This document shows, piece after piece, positions 36,733-46,721 of a stretch of DNA of 54,668 bases. Where the stretch lies: positions 1 to 54,668 of the forward strand of contig JAHJKA010000024.1 in assembly GCA_018822545.1 (NCBI GenBank), given 5' to 3'. The notes below the pieces were generated by a model. It was not told the origin of the DNA and searched no databases. It saw only the letters and a list, made by a program, of their open reading frames with translations. Position 1 is the stretch's first letter, and each line of letters opens with the position of its first letter. Made by a program: the position numbers and the translations under genes. Source of the stretch: Pseudomonadota bacterium. Its GTDB lineage: Bacteria > Desulfobacterota > Desulfobulbia > Desulfobulbales > SURF-16.

Positions 36733-38733
36733 TTAAAAATACCTTTTCACATTAAGGATGGTGGTGAATACCTTGCCGTCCAGGACGTCGTAGGCCCGGT
36801 CATTATAGAGATCCACATAGGACTTGATGCCGACTTCCCACTCCCTGGAAAGCATCTTGCCAATCTCCAGCGACAGGCTTGTTTCATTTGCTTTCAAGGC
36901 GGAAAACGAAGACAGGGCAAAGGGTGCCCCCCCCACAACATCCTCGTAGCCGTATTCCCCCTCAATCATGGTGTAGGTCACCCCGGCAACCAAGGTAATA
37001 TCCGGCCTTGGCAGGTAATGCAACGCCAGAGAAAAGGAGTTGCACTCATCGGTATAGGACGATCCGTAATCCCAATAAGGCAGGTCACCCACGCCTGCCT
37101 GCCATTTACCATAGGCCAGGTCTTGATCCACATCCCAGCGTTGATAGTACCAACTGGCGGTAAGATTAAGCGTGGCAGAAAGTTCCGTGGACAGGCTGGC
37201 AAGAAACTGATCGTGGCGGCCATCCCGTTCACCCTCCTCCAGCATGATGGCCGGGGAGCTGTTGAGGTAGCGCAGGGAATTGCGCTCCGTTAAGGACAGG
37301 ATGTATTGCAGATAAATGCTAAACCAGGAGGCCGGGGTGTAGGTGGTCGTCAACAGCAGCTTGTTAGAGGCATCCGGACTGATGTTATAGGCGGGATTGT
37401 CGTAATTTTTATACTCATAACGTGCCTTGATATTCACCTTATCCATGGGTTTGACATGGGCCGTGACATTCAGGGTGTGGATATCGCTGCGCTCGGGGAG
37501 AACGACCCAGTCCTCCACATCCTGGCGCTCAAGATGGGAAAACTCATAGGACGCAAACAGCGAAAGCATTCTGGACTGCCGGTATCGCGTGGACAGGGAA
37601 AAGACATCCTGGTCAGAGGAAATGCCCTGCCGAACCGTATAGTTAAGGGTATTGTTCAGCCCGACCAGAGTAACGGTATCGGGGGTATCCATGTCTATGG
37701 TTTTATGTCTGTACTTGAAAAAAAGGCCGACGGCCGGATCAAGGATCCAGCTGCAATCCAAGGCCCCCTTCCAGGTCGTGGATTCCGCATGGCTGTAGTT
37801 GTTTTTCTGGGTGAGATTACTGAGGGTGGCGGCGGTAACAAGGCCGCCGGTATGGGAAGAGTGGAGCTTTACGGAATGGGCCGACGATTCGGTTTCGGGC
37901 ACAACATTGTGCGGATAGATGTCGGCCGGCCTGACCGGATCGCCAGCAGCAGGATAGCTGTCGTAGAGAATATTGTCGGGTCCTGGCTTGAACCTGGCAT
38001 TATCATAGGCGTATTCAAGCTCAAGCGGCCCGGCATGACTGTTGGCGCCAAGCTTTACAGCATTTGATTGCCAATCAATATCCCGGGATTGGGAAACCTT
38101 ATAGGCCGGATCAAAATATCCCAGCAGATAGCGCTGCTGGATCATCCCGTCCTGTTCAATATGGCGATGGGTCAGGAAGGTGTGAAACGGGAAATCAGGG
38201 GCCTTCAGCCGAAGCGACAAGAGATTACTGGTAAAATCGGTGTTATATTTCTCCCCTGCGTTTCTGTCCGTATAGGTGAGTGCGGGCGGTTCGCCGCTGT
38301 ATTGATACGTGTAGTGGTTGAGATTGTGATGGACACCCACCAGAATATCTCTAAACAGAATCAGATCCTTATAGGCAAAACCGGCATCGCTATAAAAATC
38401 ATAGCTACTGAGATACTCGGCATTGATGTGATATCGGTATGGCAGGGGGCAGGAGAGTAAATCAAGGGCAAAGGTGGCGGAAGAATGGGGATAGATGTAT
38501 TCCGCCGCCTTCAAGGAATCTGCACTGGAGAGCCAGCGGTATCCCACTGAAAAAGCCCCTTCCGTCTCATAATAGACGGATAGATCTTCCAGGCCTGATT
38601 CGCCAGGCGCTCCCGTGGCTTGCTGCGGATCTGGGTCTTCTGCAGCCAAGGCAGTCCCCCCAACGCAGCAGAGAACAACCATGCCCATGAAAACGCTGCA
38701 GAAACAAGTGGTGTTTTTGTATTTGTATCTCAT
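36733..38733 (-). CDS. MtrB/PioB-like outer-membrane beta-barrel protein
   Basis: A 666-residue protein with a signal peptide (to about residue 30) and a mature chain of alternating aromatic/polar strands, ending in ILNVKRYF, the C-terminal Phe signal of outer-membrane barrels. Length and composition fit the MtrB/PioB family, which forms a 26-strand pore around a decaheme cytochrome. It overlaps the decaheme cytochrome gene by 4 bases. Sequence similarity in this family is low, so the family call rests on size, topology and partner gene. Confidence 0.8.
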   Translation of the reverse strand: MRYKYKNTTCFCSVFMGMVVLCCVGGTALAAEDPDPQQATGAPGESGLEDLSVYYETEGAFSVGYRWLSSADSLKAAEYIYPHSSATFALDLLSCPLPYRYHINAEYLSSYDFYSDAGFAYKDLILFRDILVGVHHNLNHYTYQYSGEPPALTYTDRNAGEKYNTDFTSNLLSLRLKAPDFPFHTFLTHRHIEQDGMIQQRYLLGYFDPAYKVSQSRDIDWQSNAVKLGANSHAGPLELEYAYDNARFKPGPDNILYDSYPAAGDPVRPADIYPHNVVPETESSAHSVKLHSSHTGGLVTAATLSNLTQKNNYSHAESTTWKGALDCSWILDPAVGLFFKYRHKTIDMDTPDTVTLVGLNNTLNYTVRQGISSDQDVFSLSTRYRQSRMLSLFASYEFSHLERQDVEDWVVLPERSDIHTLNVTAHVKPMDKVNIKARYEYKNYDNPAYNISPDASNKLLLTTTYTPASWFSIYLQYILSLTERNSLRYLNSSPAIMLEEGERDGRHDQFLASLSTELSATLNLTASWYYQRWDVDQDLAYGKWQAGVGDLPYWDYGSSYTDECNSFSLALHYLPRPDITLVAGVTYTMIEGEYGYEDVVGGAPFALSSFSALKANETSLSLEIGKMLSREWEVGIKSYVDLYNDRAYDVLDGKVFTTILNVKRYF

Positions 38734-39776
38734 TGGCTGAACCTTCCATGTCCTGATGTGGAGGGAACATCTGACCCATGAAGTGTGGAATGGCAGTCGG
38801 AGCAGCGGGTATAAAACGCCCTGGCCCGGTCGGCGGAGATACTGGCGCCGGCCGACGTATTCAACCTGTGCCCCTCATGGCACTGGAGGCACAAAAAGGG
38901 CTCCCGGGCATTGAGGAGCTTGCTGTTCACCGATCCATGGGCAGTATGACAGTTGAGGCAGTCTTCTGTCACATCGGCGTGCTCATAAAGAAAGGGCCCT
39001 CTTTTTTCCGGATGGCACAGGACACAGGTTTCTTTAACACTGTCCTGAAGCAGACCCTGGTCGGCGAATCCGCCATGGGGAGAATGGCAGTCAACACAGA
39101 AGACCCGACCTTCCTTGACGGGATGATGGCTCGGCAGGGAAAACTGGGCCTGGGCGGATTTATGACATGAAAAACAGAGCTTACCCGAGGCAAGGGGCGT
39201 CACCTTTAAATCAGGGCCGGCGTGGATATCATGGCATTCAAAACAGGACACTTCATTGACGGCATGCGGCCCGGCATTCCAGTTGTGCAGATTAAACGTG
39301 GCATTGGCCGTGTGGCATTTGAGGCAGATGAGGGACTGGGCAGTGGCTGGAAGGTTTTTTAAATCAATCAGGCTCTTGAAATCACATGCGGTCTTGATGC
39401 CCTGCTTGGCGTTTTCCTCAACCAGTTCCGGGCTCAGACCTTTAATAGCAAGACTGCCGGGGCCATGGCAGGATTCGCAATCCACCAGAGGCATGCCGGA
39501 TTCCTTTTTGAGTTGCACCCCCATGGTACTGGCGTCAAAGGACAGTTTGAGTTTGTCATGCTCATGGCAGGCGGCGAGGCAGTTCTGGGTGCCGACGTAA
39601 TCGGCATAGAGATTGCCGACGATCATCTTCTCATATTCACGGATCGGCAGAATCGGCTTTGATTCCTTCAGGCCGGTGCAGGAACAGAAAAACGTTACGA
39701 CAACCACCATGAGCAGACACGCCTTGCCCGCCAAAAGGTGTTTGGTTGTATACATACTCCCCCCCATACCTGCCAT
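38730..39776 (-). CDS. Decaheme c-type cytochrome (MtrA/DmsE-like)
   Basis: A 348-residue exported cytochrome with ten heme motifs: CLAACH at 66-71 (an unusual CxxxCH) and nine CxxCH at about 100, 151, 178, 201, 227, 251, 273, 296 and 325. The number, spacing and length match the MtrA/DmsE family, which fits inside an MtrB barrel to move electrons across the outer membrane. The N-terminal hydrophobic stretch ends FFCSC, a possible lipobox. The start is uncertain among three ATGs (39776, 39767, 39755); the first overlaps a small hairpin. No MtrC-type outer cytochrome is in the window. Confidence 0.88.
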   Translation of the reverse strand: MAGMGGSMYTTKHLLAGKACLLMVVVVTFFCSCTGLKESKPILPIREYEKMIVGNLYADYVGTQNCLAACHEHDKLKLSFDASTMGVQLKKESGMPLVDCESCHGPGSLAIKGLSPELVEENAKQGIKTACDFKSLIDLKNLPATAQSLICLKCHTANATFNLHNWNAGPHAVNEVSCFECHDIHAGPDLKVTPLASGKLCFSCHKSAQAQFSLPSHHPVKEGRVFCVDCHSPHGGFADQGLLQDSVKETCVLCHPEKRGPFLYEHADVTEDCLNCHTAHGSVNSKLLNAREPFLCLQCHEGHRLNTSAGASISADRARAFYTRCSDCHSTLHGSDVPSTSGHGRFSQ

Positions 39777-39788
39777 TTTTGAAAATGG
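39773..39788 (-). promoter_or_regulatory. Small hairpin over the first ATG of the decaheme cytochrome
   Basis: A 7-base perfect inverted repeat (CCATTTT / AAAATGG) with a two-base centre covers the ATG at 39774-39776. If that codon is used, the stem could hide it. It may instead indicate that one of the next ATGs is the real start. Confidence 0.35.
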
Positions 39789-40399
39789 TACTTATCGCAA
39801 GAAGCACATACTGCTCACCAGAGGCAGTCAGGTAGCAAAAGAATGGTGAGAGGGCTTTGATTGCTCACAAGTGAAATTTCCCTCAAAATCACTCCCCATC
39901 TCATTCTTTTTTCTACCTTTTTTCACTCTCCCCTGCTTTTTGTGGTATCACAGAGAGCTCTCTTTTGTAAATTTTTTATATCATATGCAGCCACGAAATC
40001 GCATTTTTCAGGGCCCGTGAACATTCCAGGCCGCCGCCGAACCACCCCAATCCCGCAAGGCAATCTCCCCCTTTTTTGAACATACGGTCTCACGCATTCC
40101 GGCTGGCAGGCGCCAATATAGAGGCAACTTTTTTGTCGCAGATGCCAAAAAAGGATACATTCCCTTTTCTTTGGTGTTCTGGGCACAACTCTGCACGGCA
40201 AGTGCCTTGAATGCGCTCGGAAAAACTATCCCAACATTGTCAAGAAGTACCAGGAAGAGGGCGGGTGAACAGAAACGCTTTTTTTGCGGGCGCCTGCATT
40301 ATGCAGTCGGCACCGCCAGAAAACTGGGAAAAGTGAGGCAAGCTCCACCTCGCTAAAGGAAATACGCAGAACGCACGCCAAGGAATCCTGGCAGAGGCT
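39777..40399. other. Intergenic region upstream of the electron-conduit operon
   Basis: About 620 bases between two same-strand operons. It must hold the promoter of the cytochrome operon and perhaps the tat terminator, but no strong consensus was found. The only protein-like signal is a short frame at 40122-40268 on the plus strand. Confidence 0.5.
40122..40268 (+). pseudogene. Possible zinc-ribbon fragment without start codon
   Basis: A 48-codon open frame bounded by stops reads like real protein: CRRCQKR, then LFFGVLGTTLHGKCLECARK and a lysine/glutamate-rich end. Two CxxC pairs resemble a small zinc ribbon. No ATG, GTG or TTG precedes it in frame, so it is most likely the tail of a lost gene, or a gene with a frameshift near 40120. 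Confidence 0.35.
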
Positions 40400-41128
40400 T
40401 CAATCCCCTTTTTTCTGACCAAAAACCCGCATCACAATGAGACCGAGCTCATAGAGAACAAAGAGTGGCAGAACAAGAAGGATGGTGGACATGAAGTCGC
40501 CGGCGGCCAGGAGGAAGGAGAGAACGATAATCGCCAGGTAGAAATATTTACGCTGCTTGCGGAAATAGGCGCGATCCACAAACCCGGCCTTGCCGGCCAT
40601 AACCATCAAAAAAGGGATCTCAAAGGCCAGGCCAAAGGCCAGACCCGAACGGGCCACAAAGCTGAGATAGGAGTCGAGCTTAGGCATGGCGGTCAGATCA
40701 TCCCCGACAAAGCTCATCAGATAGGTGAGGGCCCGCGGCAGGACGCCGACATAGGAAAACACCGCCCCGAAGCCAAAAAGAAAGGTGGCCCAGAACACAA
40801 CCACCAGGGCTAAACGCTTCTCATGGGCGTGCAACCCCGGGGAGGCAAACATCCAGACCTGATAAAGCACCACCGGAAAACCGGCAATAACCCCCACCAG
40901 GACGGAAACCTTGAGGTAGCTGACAAAGGCCTCGGTGAGATTGGTGTAGACCAGATGGGAGAGCTCCGGACAGGAGGAAAAAAGTGGTGCCACAAAAAAA
41001 CGGGTGATGGCTTCTGAAAAGAAATAGGCAATGCCGCTAAAAAGCGCAACAGCCACAAAGGCGATGGTGATCCGGCGGCGAAGCTCCTGGAGATGGCCCT
41101 GAAAATGGCCGGTCAATGCCTCGTTCAT
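40400..41128 (-). CDS. tatC: TatC twin-arginine translocase subunit (intact)
   Basis: A 242-residue membrane protein with six expected TM segments. It starts with a cytoplasmic N-terminus (FQGHLQELRRRI), has the conserved periplasmic/TM2 sequence LTEAFVSYLKV, VVLYQVWMFASPGLHAHEKR and DRAYFRKQRKYFYLAI. It forms the Tat receptor with TatB, whose gene overlaps its start by 4 bases. The other tatC (5309-6105) is only about one third identical by eye, so they are old paralogues. The Tat pathway would export folded cofactor proteins such as reductases. Confidence 0.93.
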   Translation of the reverse strand: MNEALTGHFQGHLQELRRRITIAFVAVALFSGIAYFFSEAITRFFVAPLFSSCPELSHLVYTNLTEAFVSYLKVSVLVGVIAGFPVVLYQVWMFASPGLHAHEKRLALVVVFWATFLFGFGAVFSYVGVLPRALTYLMSFVGDDLTAMPKLDSYLSFVARSGLAFGLAFEIPFLMVMAGKAGFVDRAYFRKQRKYFYLAIIVLSFLLAAGDFMSTILLVLPLFVLYELGLIVMRVFGQKKGD

Positions 41129-41508
41129 GGCTTGGGAGCCGCTTCTTCTTCAACGTTATCACCAGACAGATCACTCACAGCCGCAGCCTCTTCTGTCTGC
41201 TGCGCACTCTCCCCCACATTTTTTGCAGCCTGTGGAGGGTAGATATCTGCCTCGACCTTGCGCTTGGCGTTTGTCAAGTGAGCAAGGGAGACATCGACAT
41301 CCTCAAAGCCACTGGTCAGCTCTTTGAGGCTTTCCTTCTCCTCGGCGAGTTCATCCTGCAGGGAATCCTTCAAAGAATTAGCCGCCTTCTTCAACTCCAG
41401 AATCTGTTTTGCCACGGTTTTGGCCAGGCCTGGCAGCTTATCAGGCCCCACCACAATAAGGGCCAGGGCCATAATCAGAATAAATTCCGGGAGTCCGATA
41501 CCAAACAT
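41125..41508 (-). CDS. tatB: TatB/TatA-like Tat translocase subunit
   Basis: A protein of about 127 residues with one N-terminal membrane segment (MFGIGLPEFILIMALALIVV) followed by GPDKLPGL, an amphipathic helix and a long acidic tail, as in TatB. The ATG at 41508 is preferred; the open frame starts four codons earlier with TTG. It overlaps tatC by 4 bases. The pairing with tatC and length support TatB over TatA. Confidence 0.88.
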   Translation of the reverse strand: MFGIGLPEFILIMALALIVVGPDKLPGLAKTVAKQILELKKAANSLKDSLQDELAEEKESLKELTSGFEDVDVSLAHLTNAKRKVEADIYPPQAAKNVGESAQQTEEAAAVSDLSGDNVEEEAAPKP

Positions 41509-41742
41509 AGATTTTCTCAAGGGCCAGCTTGAGCGAGATGATCAGTGGACCTCTGCAAAGATCGACCCACCATCAGCACTAGCCGGCGCCATAAAATTAA
41601 AAAACACGCCCCCACGCACAGGGACAAAGTGGAAATCTACGGTATTTATAGTACGGTGTCAAGGAACTGAACAGCCCTCATCTCCGGGAACAACACCCTT
41701 TTCCAACAACTGCGGCGGCAAAAACTTCCCCTGGACACTGTA

Positions 41743-41771
41743 TTGACATTTACCTGACGGTTGGCTATCTT
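41743..41771 (+). promoter_or_regulatory. Sigma70-type promoter of purA
   Basis: TTGACA (41743-41748), 17-base spacer, TATCTT (41766-41771), about 96 bases before the purA start codon. The rest of the 41521-41867 gap between tatB and purA shows no gene. Confidence 0.65.
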
Positions 41772-41817
41772 TGACAGGTTTGCCCTGACCACGACCAGGG
41801 ATCAGGATGATATTGCT

Positions 41818-43166
<1,349 letters not shown>

Positions 43167-43186
43167 TATTTTTGGCCGCGAGACCT

Positions 43187-43228
43187 AAAAAAGGGAGGGG
43201 ATGCTTTCTGCATCTCCTCCCTTTTTTT
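43187..43228 (+). terminator. Rho-independent terminator of purA
   Basis: A6, GGGAGGGGATGC, loop TTTCT, GCATCTCCTCCC, T7: a long GC-rich stem with one mismatch and U tail, 20 bases after the stop codon. Confidence 0.92.
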
Positions 43229-43257
43229 GCTAAAATCCGTGGTTATCAGATTTTAGA

Positions 43258-43287
43258 TTGACACAGCTTTTCGCTTTTCGATACCAT
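43258..43287 (+). promoter_or_regulatory. Candidate promoter of the hexaheme cytochrome operon
   Basis: TTGACA (43258-43263), 18-base spacer and TACCAT (43282-43287), 20 bases before the ATG at 43307, with AGGAGGT in between. Confidence 0.5.
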
Positions 43288-43306
43288 CGCCTCAATAGGA
43301 GGTATT

Positions 43307-44092
43307 ATGAAAAAAACACTCTTTTTCACCGGTTTATTACTGCTCCTCTTTGCCAGTCTCTCCCTCGCGCTTACGGGGGTGAAGAAAAGAAGGCCTCTTC
43401 CCTATGAGTATGGCCGTGTTGAGCTGAACAATTTTTCCGAAAAAGCCGGCCAGATTCCTGTCGTCTTTGATCACTGGCTGCACCGCGCCAAGTTTACCTG
43501 CCGACTTTGTCATGTGGATATCGGTTTTGCCATGAAAGCGGGGACCACCGGCATCAAAGCGGCAGACAACATGCAAGGCTATTACTGCGGCTCCTGCCAT
43601 AATGACAAAACCGCCTTCGCCGCTTGTACGACCACCATCCCCCGGCAGAACTCAAGCAAATGCAGCCGTTGCCATTCCCTGGGAAGAACCGCAGTCAAGC
43701 AGTATGATTTCCGCACCTTCACCCAAGATTTCCCCAAAGGCCGCTTCGGCAACGGGATTGACTGGGAACAGGCTGAAGCAACAGGCAAGATAGCCCCCAT
43801 TGATTTCCTGGCCGGGGTTTCCATCCAGAGGGATGCCCTGGTCGTTCAGAAAGACTTTGACCTTATCGCCAAGGTCAAAGGCATGCCGGAAATCATCTTT
43901 TCCCATAAAAAACATACGGTCTGGAACGGCTGCGAGCTCTGTCATCCTGAAATCTTTCTCGGCGTCAAAAAAGGCGCGACCCAATATTCGATGACAGAGA
44001 TCTACGATGGCAAATATTGCGGCGTCTGTCACAGCACCGTCGCCTTTCCGCTCCTTGATTGCCAACGTTGCCACACCAAACAGGTGCAGTAA
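43307..44092 (+). CDS. Hexaheme c(7)-type cytochrome, first copy
   Basis: A 261-residue exported cytochrome: signal peptide ~1-23, then two triheme units. Heme motifs CxxCH lie at about 65, 94, 119, 209, 238 and 252. The first unit contains VFDHWLHRAKFTCRLCHVD, matching the c(7)-type triheme domain, and the second begins IFSHKKHTVWNGCELCH. Such proteins carry electrons in the periplasm of deltaproteobacteria. A perfect Shine-Dalgarno (AGGAGGT) precedes the ATG. It heads a three-gene run with a small protein and a paralogue, spaced by only 5 and 2 bases. Confidence 0.92.
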   Translation: MKKTLFFTGLLLLLFASLSLALTGVKKRRPLPYEYGRVELNNFSEKAGQIPVVFDHWLHRAKFTCRLCHVDIGFAMKAGTTGIKAADNMQGYYCGSCHNDKTAFAACTTTIPRQNSSKCSRCHSLGRTAVKQYDFRTFTQDFPKGRFGNGIDWEQAEATGKIAPIDFLAGVSIQRDALVVQKDFDLIAKVKGMPEIIFSHKKHTVWNGCELCHPEIFLGVKKGATQYSMTEIYDGKYCGVCHSTVAFPLLDCQRCHTKQVQ

Positions 44093-44097
44093 GAGTC

Positions 44098-44424
44098 ATG
44101 CGCAGATTTTTTGGCCGTCCATGCTCCTTGATGCTGGTACTGCAATTCGTCTGCAGCCTTGTTCTGCCTGGCCTTGGCAACACCGCCTTTGCAAGCGATG
44201 ACTGGAAAAACGAATTTAACACGGTGTGCGGCCAGACCCAGAATGCCCTTGCCTTCTCCGTCGATGAGTTGAAGGATCTTATCGCCCGCTGCGATGAACT
44301 CAAACCGCGTATCAAAAAGCTCGATGACTCCCAGGCCACAGAGCGCAAGGTATTTCTGCAACGACTGAAGATGTGCCGAGATTTCTATGCGTTTGCCCTC
44401 GGCACAAAGGTGGATCAACAATAG
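44098..44424 (+). CDS. Small exported protein between two cytochromes
   Basis: A 108-residue protein from the ATG at 44098 (MRRFFGRPCSLM). Residues ~1-32 form a signal peptide (LGNTAFASDD, cleavage after FAS). The mature part is helical, with two cysteines (TVCGQTQ, KMCRDFY) that could form a disulfide. It has no heme motif. Because it is sandwiched with gaps of 5 and 2 bases between the hexaheme genes, it probably works with them, for example as a structural or assembly partner. No family recognised. Confidence 0.75.
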   Translation: MRRFFGRPCSLMLVLQFVCSLVLPGLGNTAFASDDWKNEFNTVCGQTQNALAFSVDELKDLIARCDELKPRIKKLDDSQATERKVFLQRLKMCRDFYAFALGTKVDQQ

Positions 44425-44426
44425 TT

Positions 44427-45212
44427 ATGGTAAGAAAAGTTTTCACTCTCCTCCCCCTGCTCCTGTGCCTGCAGGCAATGTTTGTCACAGCCGGCAATTT
44501 CCCTGACCCTCAGAGCTTTGGGCTCGTCATCCTCAAAAACTACTCGCCACGGGCCGGCGTTGCCCCGGTAATCTTCGACCACTGGCTGCACCGGTCGCTC
44601 TTCACCTGTCGGCTCTGCCATCTGGATGTCGGCTTTGCCATGGAGGCCGGCGAAACAAAAATCAACGCAGCCCTCAACATGCAGGGCGTCTATTGCGGTG
44701 CCTGTCATGACGGCAAAAAAACCATTGGCGGCAAAACAATTTTTGCCGCCTGTGCGGAACAATTTAGCGAGGAAGAAGTTAAGCGTTGCGCACGTTGTCA
44801 CTCGTGGAAAAAGCAAGGGGTTCGAGAGATTACCTTCGATGCCTTTACAAAAAAACTGCCTGTCGGATTAGGCAAGAACATCGACTGGGAAAAGGCGGGG
44901 GAAGAGGGGGTTATCAAACCGCTCGATTTTCTGGAAGGTATCTCTGTTCAATACGATACCTTGCAGGCGCAGCAAGATTTCTCAATTGCCTCAGAGGCAG
45001 ATTGGGCTTCTGATGTAATTTTTTCACACAAAAAACATGCCCTCTGGAATGGTTGTGCCCTTTGCCATCCCGGCATCTATGCCAGTACCAAGGCTGGAAC
45101 CGTCAAGTATTCCATGTTGCAGATCTTTGAAGGCGAATCCTGCGGTGTGTGTCATGACAAGGTGGCATTCTCCTTATTTTTCTGCCAAAAATGCCATAGA
45201 AACCCTGTATAA
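44427..45212 (+). CDS. Hexaheme c(7)-type cytochrome, second copy
   Basis: A 261-residue paralogue of the first hexaheme protein. After a signal peptide (~1-22) six CxxCH motifs occur: CRLCH, CGACH, CARCH, CALCH, CGVCH and CQKCH. The blocks VIFDHWLHRS, CRLCHLDVGFAMEAG and FSHKKHALWNGCALCHP are nearly shared with the first copy. The ATG at 44427 lies 2 bases after the preceding stop; upstream in-frame codons overlap that gene and are ignored. Tandem paralogues suggest a wire of several heme modules, or two partners with different potentials. Confidence 0.92.
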   Translation: MVRKVFTLLPLLLCLQAMFVTAGNFPDPQSFGLVILKNYSPRAGVAPVIFDHWLHRSLFTCRLCHLDVGFAMEAGETKINAALNMQGVYCGACHDGKKTIGGKTIFAACAEQFSEEEVKRCARCHSWKKQGVREITFDAFTKKLPVGLGKNIDWEKAGEEGVIKPLDFLEGISVQYDTLQAQQDFSIASEADWASDVIFSHKKHALWNGCALCHPGIYASTKAGTVKYSMLQIFEGESCGVCHDKVAFSLFFCQKCHRNPV

Positions 45213-45476
45213 CCATCTGCTGTGCAAGGGCAGACCGGCCTACTCCTGAAGCATTCTTTCTCGGCCTGGGCTCAGCAGGTGATGGTGGCAGCTGACAAGA
45301 AATCGTTTTCTACTGGCCACCTCAAGAATCAGAGGACGGACTGAGAAAATCATGCCAGAACAAGAAGGTGATCACCAAAGCTCCACCGGCAATCCGTGAT
45401 AAACCCCTTTTTTGTTGGTTTCTTTCGATCTCAAACCCAGTCGAGCATAGAGTCCGCGGCAAAACCATCAATCACT

Positions 45477-46112
45477 TCACCGCATCTTCCTGCTCACCAG
45501 CCGCGAGCCGGCCATGACATCACTCATATCCACCGCGATATGGGCCAGCATATTGGGCAGGGTAGCCGCCCCGGTGGATGATCTTACCTTCTGAAGACTA
45601 AAAGCGGAAAAGAGCCGGTTGGGAAGCGACACATCGGGATGATCAAGGAGCTGATCCATCACCTGGCTGATAAACCACACAGTATTCCCACTCTTGACAT
45701 TGAGCAGGCGCAGGGAAACATCCACCCTGGCCCCACCAAGCTGCCCCCCGGACATGACATAATTGATCCGGCCGGCAACCACAAGATCTACTCCGGCCTG
45801 CCGTCCCATTTCCATGGCCTCATCAATATTGCCGTAAAACCGTTCATCAAAACGCACCTCGGTAAAGGTCTGCTTTGACAAAAAAACCTCATGAAAAAGA
45901 GCGCCGACCTGCTGGCCATAGGAGGGGTTTGTGCCTTCAGGCACCTGAAAGGGCAGGACCAGGGCCGAGGCCTGCTCATACTGGCCACCCAGGGGATAAA
46001 TATGGACCACCGGCGAACCGGTGCGTACGGCAACATGGTCTGCTTCCTTGATGGCGCAGCCACTGGCCATTAGGCATCCTACCAACACGAAGACATATAT
46101 ACAATTTTTCAT
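45477..46112 (-). CDS. FlgO/CsgG-like lipoprotein
   Basis: A 211-residue lipoprotein with lipobox MASGC (C19). The mature part has a conserved-looking core (GRQAGVDLVVAGRINYVM, RVDVSLRLLNVKSGNTVW) that resembles the fold of CsgG/LpoB/FlgO-type outer-membrane lipoproteins. It is the last gene of the five-gene run 48036-45477. Unlike the other two large members it is not clearly a FlgO-domain protein. Confidence 0.7.
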   Translation of the reverse strand: MKNCIYVFVLVGCLMASGCAIKEADHVAVRTGSPVVHIYPLGGQYEQASALVLPFQVPEGTNPSYGQQVGALFHEVFLSKQTFTEVRFDERFYGNIDEAMEMGRQAGVDLVVAGRINYVMSGGQLGGARVDVSLRLLNVKSGNTVWFISQVMDQLLDHPDVSLPNRLFSAFSLQKVRSSTGAATLPNMLAHIAVDMSDVMAGSRLVSRKMR

Positions 46113-46121
46113 GCCATTCCC

Positions 46122-46715
46122 CTACCGCTCATAGGCTGAAAGCCGTCCATCCACCAGGGCACCATCACCGGCCAGCAGATAGTTGATATTATGACTGCGC
46201 TGCAACTCCATGCCTGCCACGGACAACACCTCTTGGGAACCGGCGTCAAGGAGACGGACATTGACAATCACCGTGGTGGGCGTCAGAGAATAGGTGCCGG
46301 TCACAATACTCTGCACCTGTTGGCTCTTGGCGACCAGGGCCGCATCACGGCTGAGCAGGAGCTCCCCTTCCTTGTCGCGGATAAATATCGACGGCGCCTT
46401 GCGCACCTCCGCCACCCGGAAACCATAGCGAAAGAGGCAGGTGGAGAGCGATTCCGTCATGGTGCGGCCAAAAGCCGAGGTTTCGTAGAGATTATCGAGA
46501 TTGACCATACTGGTCAGGATTATGCGCTCGCCGCTACTGCCATGATAGCCTCTATTGGCCACAAGCTGGCGGGCCAGATAGTCACCGAATCCAAAAAAAT
46601 CAGGGGTTACCGCTGATACCGTGCCACCCGGTTTTGCCCACAGGCAACCGGTCAACCCTCCAAGAAGGAGGAAAAGGAGCGCCCCTGTTTTCACTCTGTT
46701 ATTTACTCGCTTCAA
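46122..46715 (-). CDS. FlgO-like lipoprotein
   Basis: A 197-residue lipoprotein with lipobox LTGC (C24). The mature domain (SMVNLDNLYETSAFGRTM, AEVRKAPSIFIRD, SIVTGTYSL, VNVRLLD) matches the FlgO family, outer-membrane proteins first described in Vibrio flagellar assembly. No flagellar genes lie nearby. It is paralogous to 47021-47803 and follows it in the same operon. Confidence 0.8.
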   Translation of the reverse strand: MKRVNNRVKTGALLFLLLGGLTGCLWAKPGGTVSAVTPDFFGFGDYLARQLVANRGYHGSSGERIILTSMVNLDNLYETSAFGRTMTESLSTCLFRYGFRVAEVRKAPSIFIRDKEGELLLSRDAALVAKSQQVQSIVTGTYSLTPTTVIVNVRLLDAGSQEVLSVAGMELQRSHNINYLLAGDGALVDGRLSAYER

Positions 46716-46721
46716 GGCTTT

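Noticed and set aside
37306..38067. 253-codon frame on the plus strand inside the beta-barrel gene
   Set aside because: It is antisense to a gene with clear signal peptide and barrel pattern, and its protein is repetitive Gly/Ile-rich without domain.
39923..40201. 92-codon minus-strand frame with many cysteines upstream of the decaheme cytochrome
   Set aside because: Cysteines do not form heme or zinc patterns, and the opposite strand carries the better protein-like signal.
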